Origin: Bryobacteraceae bacterium | Lineage (GTDB): Bacteria > Acidobacteriota > Terriglobia > Bryobacterales > Bryobacteraceae | Assembly: GCA_029975915.1 (NCBI GenBank) | Contig: JARKOC010000466.1 | Span: 124,001 to 188,000, forward strand | Length of the DNA: 64,000 nucleotides | Direction of reading: 5' to 3' | In this document: positions 8,918 to 17,362 of the stretch, one piece after another | Numbering within the stretch: the first letter of the stretch is position 1 | How the letters are laid out: every line of letters starts with the position of its first letter | Notes under the pieces: model-generated | Seen by the model: only the letters and a program-made list of their open reading frames with translations | Database searches by the model: none | What the model was told of the DNA's origin: nothing | Made by a program: the position numbers and the translations under genes

Positions 8918-10024
8918 TTAATCCGAAGTTTTTTCGATCAGCTTCTCGACGCCGGCGAGGTATACGCAATTTTTGCCGTGGATCCGCGAAGTGAAAAGGA
9001 TCGATTGACTGTCCGGCGTAAAGACCGGCCGGCATAGGGCTGGCTCCGGGTCGCCATGCTCGCAAAGGGTGAACTCACGCTGGGTCGCGCGCAAGAGCAG
9101 GAGGATATGAGGAGAAGCCTTGCTCCTGCTGGCGCCGACAAATGCCGTGCCATTGGCGTTGGGAGCAAAACTGGCAAATTGCGATGTCTTGGCCACCAGA
9201 GTATCGGTCCTGCTGTCCACTTGCCGCTCACGGATCTCTACCAGCTTGGACGGATCGGCGGGCTCATGAAGGTAAAGCAACGAGGATCCGTCAGACGACC
9301 AGTGGAACTGGAGTACCCGGCCACCCGGCGTTTCCACTCGTTGAGGCTTGCCGCCGTCGAGGCTGCCGAGCCAGAGTGAGCCGGCCTGAATCCGCCAGGC
9401 CAATAGGGCTCGCCGCGGATTAGGGGCCAATTCAGAAACTACTTCGGAGGTTTCCGCAACCACGGTGGAGGCGGCGCCGATCCTGACTGATCTGATCCGG
9501 GAACCACTGCCGGCAGATTCAGCAAAATAAAAGGTCAATCTATCCGGGGAAGGAGCCAATCCAGCATGTAGGGATGCACCAGAGCTGAGCTTAGCCAGCG
9601 TTTGCCGCCTTGTTCCCTGTCTCTGGGCGGCCATCAACACGCCGCCATCGGCGTAGGCGATCCAGCGATCGTCGCTGGTGAGGGCGACGCTGGAAGGATC
9701 CAAGTCAGCTGGTTCAGCGATAATGCGTCCGGCGCCCGTGCCATAATCGAGCCAAACCAGGGACTTGCCCTCGCCCCTGGCCATGGTGACGACACCGGAT
9801 TGGGACCGGGCCGAGATTCCTCTGCCCGGAGTCGATGGCATCCAAGTGTCATAGGAGGGTGATGTCAGCCGCGCCAACACCATTTCGGTGGCCCGGTCCG
9901 TGAATCGGGCCTTTTCACCTGGCACGGCAAGACGATCCTGTTGAGCCGGTGCAACGATTGCAGGCGCTAACGCGATGAAAACACGTCGTGTCACGAGCCC
10001 GGCAGAGCCCTCGGGGCACAGCAT
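8918..10024 (-). CDS. TolB-like WD40/PD40 beta-propeller protein
   Basis: An exported protein of about 368 residues with repeated propeller strands of the TolB/PD40 type (for example SSVALTSDDRWIAYADGGVL, FHWSSDGSSLLYLHEP and VFTPDSQSILFTSRI). It is probably periplasmic, with a binding or scaffold role; no catalytic motif is visible. The open frame extends to 10144 inside the upstream gene, but the ATG at 10024 lies 17 bases after that gene's stop and gives a signal-peptide-like N-terminus (VTRRVFIALAPAIVAPA). A GTG at 9994, directly before the twin arginine, is another possible start. It probably forms an operon with the DUF3500 gene upstream. Confidence 0.65.
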   Translation of the reverse strand: MLCPEGSAGLVTRRVFIALAPAIVAPAQQDRLAVPGEKARFTDRATEMVLARLTSPSYDTWMPSTPGRGISARSQSGVVTMARGEGKSLVWLDYGTGAGRIIAEPADLDPSSVALTSDDRWIAYADGGVLMAAQRQGTRRQTLAKLSSGASLHAGLAPSPDRLTFYFAESAGSGSRIRSVRIGAASTVVAETSEVVSELAPNPRRALLAWRIQAGSLWLGSLDGGKPQRVETPGGRVLQFHWSSDGSSLLYLHEPADPSKLVEIRERQVDSRTDTLVAKTSQFASFAPNANGTAFVGASRSKASPHILLLLRATQREFTLCEHGDPEPALCRPVFTPDSQSILFTSRIHGKNCVYLAGVEKLIEKTSD

Positions 10025-10041
10025 CGCCTTTAGTCTAGCAT

Positions 10042-11109
10042 TCAGCGGACTGCAGGCTTTGCGTCGTGGCCGTGGGTGTCCGTGCTGGTCTCGTAATGTT
10101 TCTTCAGCAGGTCCTCGCCCCAGTCGCCGTTGAAATCTCTCCATACAGAATGGATGTGATTGGCGCGGTTCTGGGTGTTGTCATACTCGATCAGGAAGGT
10201 CGGCGTCTGAACGCGGTAGTAGTGGGGCCCGCCCCTTTGTTCGACTCCAGCCCAGGCGAACCAGATCTCACCACGCGCCTCTCTCAGCCTGGCGCGGCGT
10301 TGTTCGGCCAGTTCCGCTGGAAGATTGTCAATGTACACCGCTATCAGAGCTTCGAGCATCCGGCGTTGCCCGGCGTTCATTTTGGAAGCGTGCAGGCCCG
10401 ATGGCGCACCATCAATCACCGCCTTGCGCGAAGCCGCCGTCAGGATGTCGCGATAAGCCGTGGGATCCACGATCGCCAGCTTTTTCTGGTCCGCAGTGAG
10501 CGAATCCAGTAATGCTCGAGCCTTGTCCTCTTCATTGGCCAGCACGCGCAATCCCTTCAGAGTTCCGGTTCGGACTTCGGCCGGGTTGGATCCGAAAAAC
10601 GTCGGATTCCCTGTGGCAACGCCGTCGATGACGGTGAAGTGCAGGCTGACGTGGTGGCCTTCGATGCGGTAGCCCCAGACGCCTTTGATCGACGGCTCGC
10701 CAAAGATGCTGAAGTGGTACTTCTCGGGATTTCTGCGCTCTCCCGAGTCCCCCTCAATTGCGCGCAAAACCTCTTCCAGGCTCATGATCGTGGTTACCTT
10801 GATGTAGCCCGTTTGCGACAATCCGGCGCTGAGAAGGGCCGCCGCCAGGTGCTTCTGTTGGGGCGACATCTCGATCAAAGTCAACCCTGCGCGGGGCCTT
10901 TTCAACGTCTTGGGAAAGTCATCGCTGGGGATGTAGTGGAAGAAGTTTCGTTCGTTGTCTTCAAATGCGAACTTCGCCTTGGCAAGTTGTTCGGGATTGA
11001 GGGCATGGAGGAATCGCCTTGCGGTCTCGGCCATGGTGGGTCCGGAATGGTTGGGATGACCGGACGACAGGCCCTGGAAAAGGAGAATAAGCGGGACCCA
11101 GCGTTGCAT
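10042..11109 (-). CDS. Secreted DUF3500 protein
   Basis: A 355-residue exported protein with a signal peptide (about residues 1-18). It shows the DUF3500 pattern: an FAFEDNERNFFHYIP opening, RAGLTLIEMSPQQKHLAAAL, a conserved WGYRIEGHHVSLHFTVIDG block, TPTFFGSNPAEVR-like text (here GNPTFFGSNPAEV) and a C-terminal YDNTQNRANHIHSVWRDFNGDWG stretch. No enzymatic function is established for the family. The aromatic and His-rich core (HHVSLHF, NHIHSVWRD) hints at ligand or metal binding, which is inference. The stop is 17 bases before the probable start of the TolB-like gene on the same strand. Confidence 0.85.
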   Translation of the reverse strand: MQRWVPLILLFQGLSSGHPNHSGPTMAETARRFLHALNPEQLAKAKFAFEDNERNFFHYIPSDDFPKTLKRPRAGLTLIEMSPQQKHLAAALLSAGLSQTGYIKVTTIMSLEEVLRAIEGDSGERRNPEKYHFSIFGEPSIKGVWGYRIEGHHVSLHFTVIDGVATGNPTFFGSNPAEVRTGTLKGLRVLANEEDKARALLDSLTADQKKLAIVDPTAYRDILTAASRKAVIDGAPSGLHASKMNAGQRRMLEALIAVYIDNLPAELAEQRRARLREARGEIWFAWAGVEQRGGPHYYRVQTPTFLIEYDNTQNRANHIHSVWRDFNGDWGEDLLKKHYETSTDTHGHDAKPAVR

Positions 11110-11122
11110 TGCGCAAAGTGTA

Positions 11123-11293
11123 TCACGGCGTCAAGATTACCGCCCCCATGGAGGCGTCGAGCCCATCGGCCAAAGGAGTATTCTGCCGCGCGTCGAAGCG
11201 GCCCTGGCGAGGGAGAGTGAACTCGCGTCGAGTTTCTCCGGCGTTGGGGAGGAGTTCGCGCAGGATATGCGCAAGATCAGAATGTAGGCGCAC
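11123..11293 (-). other. Open frame continuing in phase after the glycosyltransferase stop
   Basis: After the TAG stop of the glycosyltransferase (11300-11302) the same frame stays open for 59 codons to a TGA at 11123-11125. A GTG at 11293 could start a separate 56-residue peptide, but no ribosome site precedes it. The translation (begins VRLHSDLAHILRELL) is not obviously shadow-like, yet an open frame of this size is common at this GC content. It may be a former C-terminus cut off by a nonsense change, or chance. Otherwise the 11110-11299 gap holds nothing recognisable. Confidence 0.2.
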
Positions 11294-11299
11294 CGGCCG

Positions 11300-13552
11300 C
11301 TAATCATCCAGGAAAAAGGATGCCGGATCGAAGATACGCGCGGCCTCCGGCGCTGCGACGCCCGGACGCATCTCATCGGGCTGCCACTTTACACTCCATT
11401 TCGCTTCGAAGAGTTCCCGGTTCGCATTGAAAACCCTACTGAGGGCCGCCTCTCCCAACTGGCTGAATGATCCGCTGCCGAAGTGATGGATGAAGCAGTC
11501 TTCCGCGGTGATCACTCGCAGCCCTGCTTGTCGAAGACGCAGGCAGTAGTCGTCGTCCTCAAACATCCCCGCGCCAAAGCGCTCGTCCAATTCGCCGGTC
11601 TTCTCCCATGTGGATCGCCCCAGAGCCGCACAGAGCATGGGCGCGGCGGGGATCTCCATAGTCTCCCCGCGTTTTTCACGGGCCAGACGGGCAGCGAAAG
11701 CCTCCATTCCGCCGCAATTGGAGTACAACGGCTCGATCCTGTTCCGCTTTCCTGAGAAGTTGGTCACCGGGGCTGCCAGGCCGGCGTTGGGATGCGATTC
11801 AAGCGCGTGTATGAGTTTCCCTACCCATCCCCGGGTCACTATCGTGTCGGGATTCAAGAAGATAAGAAACGATCCTTGCGCCAGTCGCGCAGCGGCGTTA
11901 TTGCCCGCTGCGAAACCAGTGTTCGTGTCAAAGCAAACGGCTCGGACGCGCCCGCCCGCGTAGGACTCGATCAGAGTCCGTGTCCCGTCTCCCGACGCGT
12001 TGTCGGCGTAAATGAGTTCGTAATTTGGCCAGGCGGTGTTTTTGAGGAAGTAACGGTGGAATGACGGCAGGTAGCGTTCGCTGTTATGGGTCAGGACGAT
12101 GACACTCACCAGGGGTGTCCTGGCTCTTATGGCTTCGTGAATTGCCGCAGTGCGGGCGGCCCAGTTGGTTTGGCGCGCAAATTCGAGGCGGCGGCGGACA
12201 AACTCGCTCCCAGCCGCAGTGCCGGATTCGGCGATGGCGGCATCGATCTGCGCGAGGTATTCCTCTTTCGTGCCGGCGAAGTAGATGAGATCCTCGGGCG
12301 CTTGCAGTTCCGGCAGGCGGCTTGAGACGACTGGCTTGCCCTGGCTGAAGTATTCGTAGAGTTTCACCTGGTTGGCGAATTCCATCAACGGGTGGAGCTT
12401 GAACGGGATCAGACAAACATCGAAGTTGCGCTGGATGGATGGGAGCAGCGGGTATTTCACCTCGCCGAGCAGGTGGATATTGGATTGGGATTGAAGGGTT
12501 GCCCGATCGGCGCCTTTGCCGATCCGCCCGGCGATCACGAAGCTATATTCAGGCCGTTGGGCCGCGCAATATGCCACGGTCTCGGAGTCAAACCACTCCT
12601 CGACGCCCCCAATGAAACCAATGATCGGGCGCGGCAATTCGGAGACCTGGCTTTCGCTACCGGCTGATTCGTAAAGCGCCGAATCGGCCCCATTAGGGAC
12701 TAGCACCGGATCTGCACCAAAGCGGCCGGCCTGGCGCGCGAGCCCTCCGGCTGTGACGGTGACAAGATCCGCCTCGGGAAATAGTCTGCGCTCGTCGGCC
12801 TTGTTGGCTTGGCTCGGCTTGGGTTCGAGCGGCCAGTTTTGGTGGTCATCCATGCAGTCGTAGGCGATGCGAAAGCCGAATCCGTGGCGGAGACGGAGTG
12901 CGAGTTTGCGCCAAAAAGGATACTGAAGCAGGAGCCAGCATTCGTGGATGTCAAGTTCGCGGATCAGCCTCTCTAGCGGATGCGCGATTGCGTCCAACAA
13001 CGCCGGCGTCAACTCGCCCAGGTTCAGATGAAACGCAGGTGCGTCGAGCCGGACCTCATACACATTGCAACGCAATTCAGAGATTTCATAGCCGGAGGTG
13101 ACGCCCGGTCCTGGCTTTCTGACGGGCGAGATCCAGTAGACCGGGTGTCCGTTGGCCGCGAACTGGACAGCGATCTGTTGCTGTCTGGCGAAACGCCCTT
13201 CGAAGTCGAACACTGGCATCACGATCAGTGGGTACCGCGCCAAATGCTGCGGGCCGGCTTGCGCCACGGCTCCACCCGCTGGCAGGAAGTCCCAAACCCG
13301 CGGCAGTTCGATTTCGTAGCTGGACAAAGGCTCGGAGAAGAGTTTTCGGGCTGCCCTGATGGGGTGGCTGGGCGCCTCGCGCACCGCCAACGTATAGAGC
13401 TTCCTGAGAAACAACATGACGCGCCAGGCGCGTTGGGCGCGGTAGACATCGATCTGCCGGGCCAGAAACTGCTCGTACCGCTTTAGCGAGCGGATGAACT
13501 CTTCCCGCAAGGTCTTCTCATTTTGTTCGAGTTGGTCCAAGAAACGGCCCAC
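11300..13552 (-). CDS. Two-domain glycosyltransferase (GT4-like plus GT2)
   Basis: A 750-residue cytoplasmic protein. A helical N-terminus covers about residues 1-75. A GT-B-type half (about 100-465) ends in the sugar-nucleotide signature region (CLIPFKLHPLMEFANQVKLYEYFSQGKPVV). A GT-A/GT2 domain (about 475-730) has the nucleotide-binding start SVIVLTHNSERYLPSF, the DNASGDGT segment, a metal-binding-type FLNPDT and the FEDDDYCLRLRQAG motif with its acidic cluster. Two active-looking domains suggest sequential sugar additions in exopolysaccharide or O-chain synthesis. The start is GTG. It follows the response regulator gene by 109 bases on the same strand. Confidence 0.85.
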   Translation of the reverse strand: MGRFLDQLEQNEKTLREEFIRSLKRYEQFLARQIDVYRAQRAWRVMLFLRKLYTLAVREAPSHPIRAARKLFSEPLSSYEIELPRVWDFLPAGGAVAQAGPQHLARYPLIVMPVFDFEGRFARQQQIAVQFAANGHPVYWISPVRKPGPGVTSGYEISELRCNVYEVRLDAPAFHLNLGELTPALLDAIAHPLERLIRELDIHECWLLLQYPFWRKLALRLRHGFGFRIAYDCMDDHQNWPLEPKPSQANKADERRLFPEADLVTVTAGGLARQAGRFGADPVLVPNGADSALYESAGSESQVSELPRPIIGFIGGVEEWFDSETVAYCAAQRPEYSFVIAGRIGKGADRATLQSQSNIHLLGEVKYPLLPSIQRNFDVCLIPFKLHPLMEFANQVKLYEYFSQGKPVVSSRLPELQAPEDLIYFAGTKEEYLAQIDAAIAESGTAAGSEFVRRRLEFARQTNWAARTAAIHEAIRARTPLVSVIVLTHNSERYLPSFHRYFLKNTAWPNYELIYADNASGDGTRTLIESYAGGRVRAVCFDTNTGFAAGNNAAARLAQGSFLIFLNPDTIVTRGWVGKLIHALESHPNAGLAAPVTNFSGKRNRIEPLYSNCGGMEAFAARLAREKRGETMEIPAAPMLCAALGRSTWEKTGELDERFGAGMFEDDDYCLRLRQAGLRVITAEDCFIHHFGSGSFSQLGEAALSRVFNANRELFEAKWSVKWQPDEMRPGVAAPEAARIFDPASFFLDD

Positions 13553-13661
13553 CGCGGAGATTTTGTTAAAGTTGCCCGGCCTGTGCTGCTCCGCAGTGGA
13601 TTATCCCAACTGTTACACGCCCAGGACAAGCGGCTTGAAGGCGGCGGGACTGTCTCCGGAA

Positions 13662-15011
13662 TCAGGAGAGTCCGTATTCCTTCAGGCGGTATTGCAGTGT
13701 CCGCAGGCTGATGCCGAGTTCGCGCGAAGCGTGCGTTCGATTCCCGCCATGCTTCCGCAGAGCTTCCTCAATGGCCAGGCGTTCGATCTCGCGGATGCTG
13801 AGAGTTCCGGCTGGCACGACAGGGCTGCCCGTCTGACGTGGTTCCGCCATCACCAGATCCTCAGCCTGAACGACGTTTTCCGCCAGGATTGCGGCTCGTT
13901 CAAGGACGTTTTCCAGCTCACGCACATTGCCCGGCCAGTGATATGAGCGCAGTTTAGTCCTCGCCTCGACGCTGAGTTCCGGGACGGGTTTTTCCATCCT
14001 CCTGGCGGCGTTGGACAGGAAGAGAACGGCGAGAGCGTCGATGTCGCCGGGCCGCTCCCGCAGTGGTGGGATCTCGATTGGGAAGGTGCTGAGACGGTAA
14101 TAGAGGTCCGTGCGGAACTTGCCCTGACTCGCCAGCGCGGGCAGGTCACGATTAGTTGCCGCGACCACACGGACGTCTACTTCGACTGTTTTCCCTCCGC
14201 CGACGCGCTCGAAGGACCGCTCTTGCAGCACACGCAGGAGCTTGGCCTGGAGGGGCAGGTCAAGCTCGCCGATCTCGTCCAGGAAGATCGTGCCCCCGTT
14301 GGCTCGTTCGAAGACTCCGGCGTGGCGGTCGACGGCGCCCGTGAAAGAGCCCCTCTCGTGTCCGAAAAGCTCGCTTTCTATGAGCGTGGGGGCCAAGGCG
14401 GCACAGTTGACGGCGACGAATGGTCCGGCGGCGCGTTTGCTGTTGAGGTGGATGCACCGGGCCAGCACCTCCTTGCCCGTGCCACTTTCGCCGAGCAGCA
14501 ATACGGTGGCCGGGGTTGGAGCAACCTTGCGGGCCAGCGTCAGGGTCTTCAGTGTCTTGGGATCGCGGGCGATCAGGGATTCACAGGCGAATCCGTCCTT
14601 TGGGGCAGGGGCGCAGCTGAGCGGGGAAGGCTCAAGGGCCAGCGCGCGCTGCACGAGACGGCGCAGTTCATCGGGGCTGCGCAGCGGTTTTTCGAGGTAG
14701 TCCACGGCGCCGCGTTTCATCGCCTCGACCGCCGTGGAGACCGACCCGAAGCCGGTGATGAGCGCGAATGAGGTGGAAGGAGAGTGCTCGGCGAACCAGT
14801 TCTGGACATCGAGGCCGCTGCCGTCGGGCAGTTTCAAGTCTGATACCACCACGCGGTAGGACTTCTGGGCGCAGGCCTTGCGGGCAGCGGACACGTTGTG
14901 GGCCGTGTCGACCGCGTAGCCTTCCGCCTTTAGGATCGTTTCCAGCAGGCTGCGGAAACCATGATCGTCGTCGACCACCAGGATTGGGATCATTTCCTTT
15001 GTTTCGTCCAT
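13662..15011 (-). CDS. NtrC-family sigma-54 response regulator
   Basis: A 449-residue transcription activator. The receiver domain (about 8-120) has DDD at 14-16, phospho-acceptor Asp58 and the Lys of LEKPL at about 108. The AAA+ domain has Walker A GESGTGKE (174-181), GSFTGA at 221-226 (one residue different from the usual GAFTGA sigma-54 contact loop) and Walker [10 protein letters not shown] (241-249). A Fis-type helix-turn-helix ends the protein ([20 protein letters not shown]). I chose the ATG at 15011, which has GGAG five bases upstream, over the ATG at 15026. It overlaps the histidine kinase gene and is its likely partner. Confidence 0.93.
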   Translation of the reverse strand: MDETKEMIPILVVDDDHGFRSLLETILKAEGYAVDTAHNVSAARKACAQKSYRVVVSDLKLPDGSGLDVQNWFAEHSPSTSFALITGFGSVSTAVEAMKRGAVDYLEKPLRSPDELRRLVQRALALEPSPLSCAPAPKDGFACESLIARDPKTLKTLTLARKVAPTPATVLLLGESGTGKEVLARCIHLNSKRAAGPFVAVNCAALAPTLIESELFGHERGSFTGAVDRHAGVFERANGGTIFLDEIGELDLPLQAKLLRVLQERSFERVGGGKTVEVDVRVVAATNRDLPALASQGKFRTDLYYRLSTFPIEIPPLRERPGDIDALAVLFLSNAARRMEKPVPELSVEARTKLRSYHWPGNVRELENVLERAAILAENVVQAEDLVMAEPRQTGSPVVPAGTLSIREIERLAIEEALRKHGGNRTHASRELGISLRTLQYRLKEYGLS

Positions 15012-16123
15012 CTCAACTCCATGCATGTGCCACCCGTGGAAGTCTCGCTAATCGAGATCTGCGCGCCCAGCGCCTTGGCAAGCCCCCTCGACACGGCCAG
15101 TCCTAAGCCGGTGCCTTGGGCCTTGGTCGTGTGAAACGGCTCGAAAGCCCGTTTGAGAGCTTCCGGCGAGAAACCTGGCCCGTCGTCACAAACAAGAATT
15201 CGGCCGCTTGTCGCGCTGACTCTGACCTCCGACCTGGCTGCCTCCAGCCCATTTCTAACTAGATTCAGTATGACCTGCTCAAGCATCTCCGGGTCGGTTT
15301 CGAAGACGGCGTCGCTGTCTTCGACCAACAATGAAGCCGGCGACTCGTTTCGCGTGTGCAGTCCGTGTTGCCTGATGCGGACGGCCATTTCATTCCAGGG
15401 CATCAAACGAAACACCGGCTGAGGCGGGCGAGCATAGTGGAGCAGGTCTCTGACCAGATTCTCCAGCCGATCAGTTTGTTTCAAGGACGACTCCAGGAAA
15501 GGCGCCGTTCCGGGCGTGGCCTTCTCCAGCGCGAGCTGCGTGAATCCTTTGATGGTTCCCAGCGGGTTTCTGATCTCGTGGGCGAGCACGGCGCTCATCC
15601 GGCCCAGTTCGGCGAGTTGCTCAAGACGCGCCTGGCGGCGCCGGGCGAGTACGCCCCAGATGCCGAGCCCGAGCATAGCCACGCCGGCGACAAGGGAAAC
15701 GGCGAGAGTCTGGCGGGCACGGGAGGTAAGGAAGTCGGCGGCGCTGACGGCGAGATCTATCCGGGCCAGGGCATGTCCATTCGCGGCATCCACGGGGACT
15801 GTGACTCGCCACAATTCCTGCCCCTTGTCGAGCGCATAGAGCTGCTGCCCTGCGAGAAGGCGCCTCTCGGCGCCGGTCGCCGGCTCCTGGACGATCTGAA
15901 CGGCTACCACGGCGGGTTCTTCATCCATGAGAGCATCCGCCAGAGACGCGCGGGCGGCGACAGATCCGGCCAAGCTGCGCAAGTAGGCGTCGCGCGCCGA
16001 GTCCAGATCCCGCCAGACAATCGCAGTGTGGACCAGGAGCAGGGCCGGAGCGAGGAAGGCGAGAACGGCCACGGCGGGCCAGCCATAGCGCCAGGCCGAA
16101 GCTGAGTCTGGAAGTGCGGCCAT
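14990..16123 (-). CDS. Sensor histidine kinase, partner of the NtrC-type regulator
   Basis: A 377-residue membrane kinase. Membrane helices at about 15-35 and 138-160 flank a periplasmic sensor of about 100 residues with no recognisable ligand domain. The dimerisation/phosphoacceptor helix carries His182 in [14 protein letters not shown]. The ATPase domain shows the N box ([11 protein letters not shown]), G1 ([12 protein letters not shown]) and G2 ([11 protein letters not shown]). The layout matches NtrB/ZraS-type kinases that activate sigma-54 regulators. The stop lies inside the start of the response regulator gene, so the pair is translationally coupled. The ATG start has AAGG nine bases upstream. 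Confidence 0.92.
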   Translation of the reverse strand: MAALPDSASAWRYGWPAVAVLAFLAPALLLVHTAIVWRDLDSARDAYLRSLAGSVAARASLADALMDEEPAVVAVQIVQEPATGAERRLLAGQQLYALDKGQELWRVTVPVDAANGHALARIDLAVSAADFLTSRARQTLAVSLVAGVAMLGLGIWGVLARRRQARLEQLAELGRMSAVLAHEIRNPLGTIKGFTQLALEKATPGTAPFLESSLKQTDRLENLVRDLLHYARPPQPVFRLMPWNEMAVRIRQHGLHTRNESPASLLVEDSDAVFETDPEMLEQVILNLVRNGLEAARSEVRVSATSGRILVCDDGPGFSPEALKRAFEPFHTTKAQGTGLGLAVSRGLAKALGAQISISETSTGGTCMELRWTKQRK

Positions 16124-16138
16124 TCTCTACAGCCTTGA

Positions 16139-16154
16139 TGCAATTCTTGCACCA
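16139..16154 (-). promoter_or_regulatory. Candidate sigma-54 (-24/-12) promoter
   Basis: Read on the minus strand the site is TGGTGCAAGAATTGCA, which fits the degenerate sigma-54 pattern TGGYRYR-N4-TTGCW at every fixed position. It points at the kinase-regulator operon. The predicted start of transcription, about 12 bases past the GC, would be near 16128, only five bases before the ATG at 16123. That would remove the AAGG ribosome site. So either the message is nearly leaderless, the true translation start lies further in, or the match is chance. Confidence 0.4.
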
Positions 16155-16269
16155 TCGGTGACCGCTGCAGCCGCGCAGGATCTGCCCTGGCTGGATACTT
16201 CACGCTCAAGAGTCAGTGAGTTATGAATGGCCCGAAAATTGCCTCGTTTAGGACAACCCAACGGAGCAA

Positions 16270-16283
16270 CTGGATGAATCCAG
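16270..16283. promoter_or_regulatory. Dyad, candidate enhancer site for the NtrC-type regulator
   Basis: CTGGAT-GA-ATCCAG is a perfect 6+2+6 inverted repeat, flanked by further GGAG and CTCC arms. Its centre is about 124 bp upstream of the -24 element of the candidate sigma-54 promoter, the usual distance for activator binding sites of NtrC-family proteins. Binding is inference. Confidence 0.35.
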
Positions 16284-16425
16284 AACTCCGGGGCGTTACG
16301 ACGGTTTTATCGGCAGCCGTGCGCCCAACCCGCAGAAACAGGCGTGGGCCATATCAGGACCCCGGAACAGTCAGGTACCGCCCGCGCCTCACTGCGGGCT
16401 ATGCGTCTTGTGATTAAGCGGGGGT

Positions 16426-16824
16426 CTAGGACTGCGGCTCAATGCGCCGCGCCCAACGCCGAAGGATCCAGACAACCAATGCCAGCCCGAGCAAACCGGC
16501 GAGGGCGGGTAAGGCGTAGGCGGTAAGGGACAGACTTCCTTCCGGCTCCATGAGGACCCGGGAGCCATACTTGGCCTTGAAGGCGTCGATGATCTCGCGG
16601 TCGGTACGCCCAGCCTGGATCATTCGTGATAGTTCGAGGCGTTGTTCCATCGCGGTAGGGCTGCGGTGGTGGGCAATGCTTTCGTTCCAGCAGCAGGCGG
16701 CGACGAAACGATCCTGCAAGGCCCGTTCGCGCGCACTTGCCTCCTGGCCAGCCGCCGGTTGGACCAACACCAAGCCAAACGCAATGAGCGCGGCCAGCGA
16801 TCTCATGAAAAGAGGAAGCTTCAT
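16426..16824 (-). CDS. CcmH/NrfF-like cytochrome c maturation protein, variant Cys motif
   Basis: A 132-residue protein with a signal peptide (cleavage near residue 26), a periplasmic domain and a C-terminal membrane helix (about 102-121). The body matches CcmH: NESIAHHRSP, then RLELSRMIQAGRTDREIIDAF, then KYGSRVLMEPEG. CcmH normally carries LRCxxC to reduce apocytochrome c cysteines. Here the Cys pair is adjacent (ACCWNES, Cys44-Cys45), with the first Cys position of CxxC replaced by Ala. Thus either a variant redox site or another function is possible. The ATG at 16824 overlaps the stop of the upstream OB-fold gene (ATGA), so translation is coupled; the longer frame to 16881 is not preferred. 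Confidence 0.7.
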   Translation of the reverse strand: MKLPLFMRSLAALIAFGLVLVQPAAGQEASARERALQDRFVAACCWNESIAHHRSPTAMEQRLELSRMIQAGRTDREIIDAFKAKYGSRVLMEPEGSLSLTAYALPALAGLLGLALVVWILRRWARRIEPQS

Positions 16825-17240
16825 TTGTTCTGTTTGCCGTGACCCCATCTTGACTGGCGGCCGTATCCGCCCTGTATCCACAGCGGACGGCCCTGGCTAT
16901 CGCGGAACTTCAACGGCTTTCCGCCAGCCAGACTCACTTCGGCGGCCACCACTCCATCTTCCATCTTATAGCCCTTCACTTCGATCGCGTCGCCGGTCTT
17001 TGGATTGAAGTCGTTCTGCATGAGATAGCGCATGGACCCGAGACTGACCTTCACCGTCTCGGATCCGCTCCGCATCTCGAGATACGGCATCCCCTGGCCC
17101 GGAGCCGCATTGACCTTCGAGACGCTCCCTTTCATCTCCACCAGCGGTTGGCCTGAGATGGGAGCCTCCATAGGCGGCTGCGCGACAGCCGTCCACGACA
17201 GCACAAGGATAAGGGCAAGACGAGTTTTCGACTTTGCCAT
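16821..17240 (-). CDS. Small exported OB-fold-like protein
   Basis: A 139-residue protein with a signal peptide (about residues 1-21, MAKSKTRLALILVLSWTAVA). A compact all-beta domain follows, with segments such as VEMKGSVSKVNAAPG, YLEMRSGSETVKVSLGS and TGDAIEVKGYKMEDGVVAA, typical of small bacterial OB-fold proteins. A basic Gly/Arg/Trp-rich tail ends it. It has no membrane helix and I do not see the His/Tyr haem site of CcmE. The ATG at 17240 has a very strong ribosome site (AAGGAGGGAGG); the open frame further upstream is not used. It is coupled by ATGA to the CcmH-like gene, which suggests a shared job. Confidence 0.7.
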   Translation of the reverse strand: MAKSKTRLALILVLSWTAVAQPPMEAPISGQPLVEMKGSVSKVNAAPGQGMPYLEMRSGSETVKVSLGSMRYLMQNDFNPKTGDAIEVKGYKMEDGVVAAEVSLAGGKPLKFRDSQGRPLWIQGGYGRQSRWGHGKQNK

Positions 17241-17362
17241 GGCTGAGGCCTCCCTCCTTATTGTTTGCACGATGATGGCCAATCGAAAGCGGAATTGTTT
17301 GAACTGAATGTGGCCACGGCTATGCAAAGTTTGCACGCATCCCCTCGCGTCCCTTGCGGGGT

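Larger units (their letters stand above)
16124..16425. other. Intergenic region upstream of the kinase-regulator operon
   Basis: About 300 bases between the CcmH-like gene and the kinase gene, both on the minus strand. No coding frame looks real. It holds the sigma-54-like promoter at 16139-16154 and the dyad at 16270-16283, described separately. I see no terminator with a U tract for the upstream operon. Confidence 0.7.
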
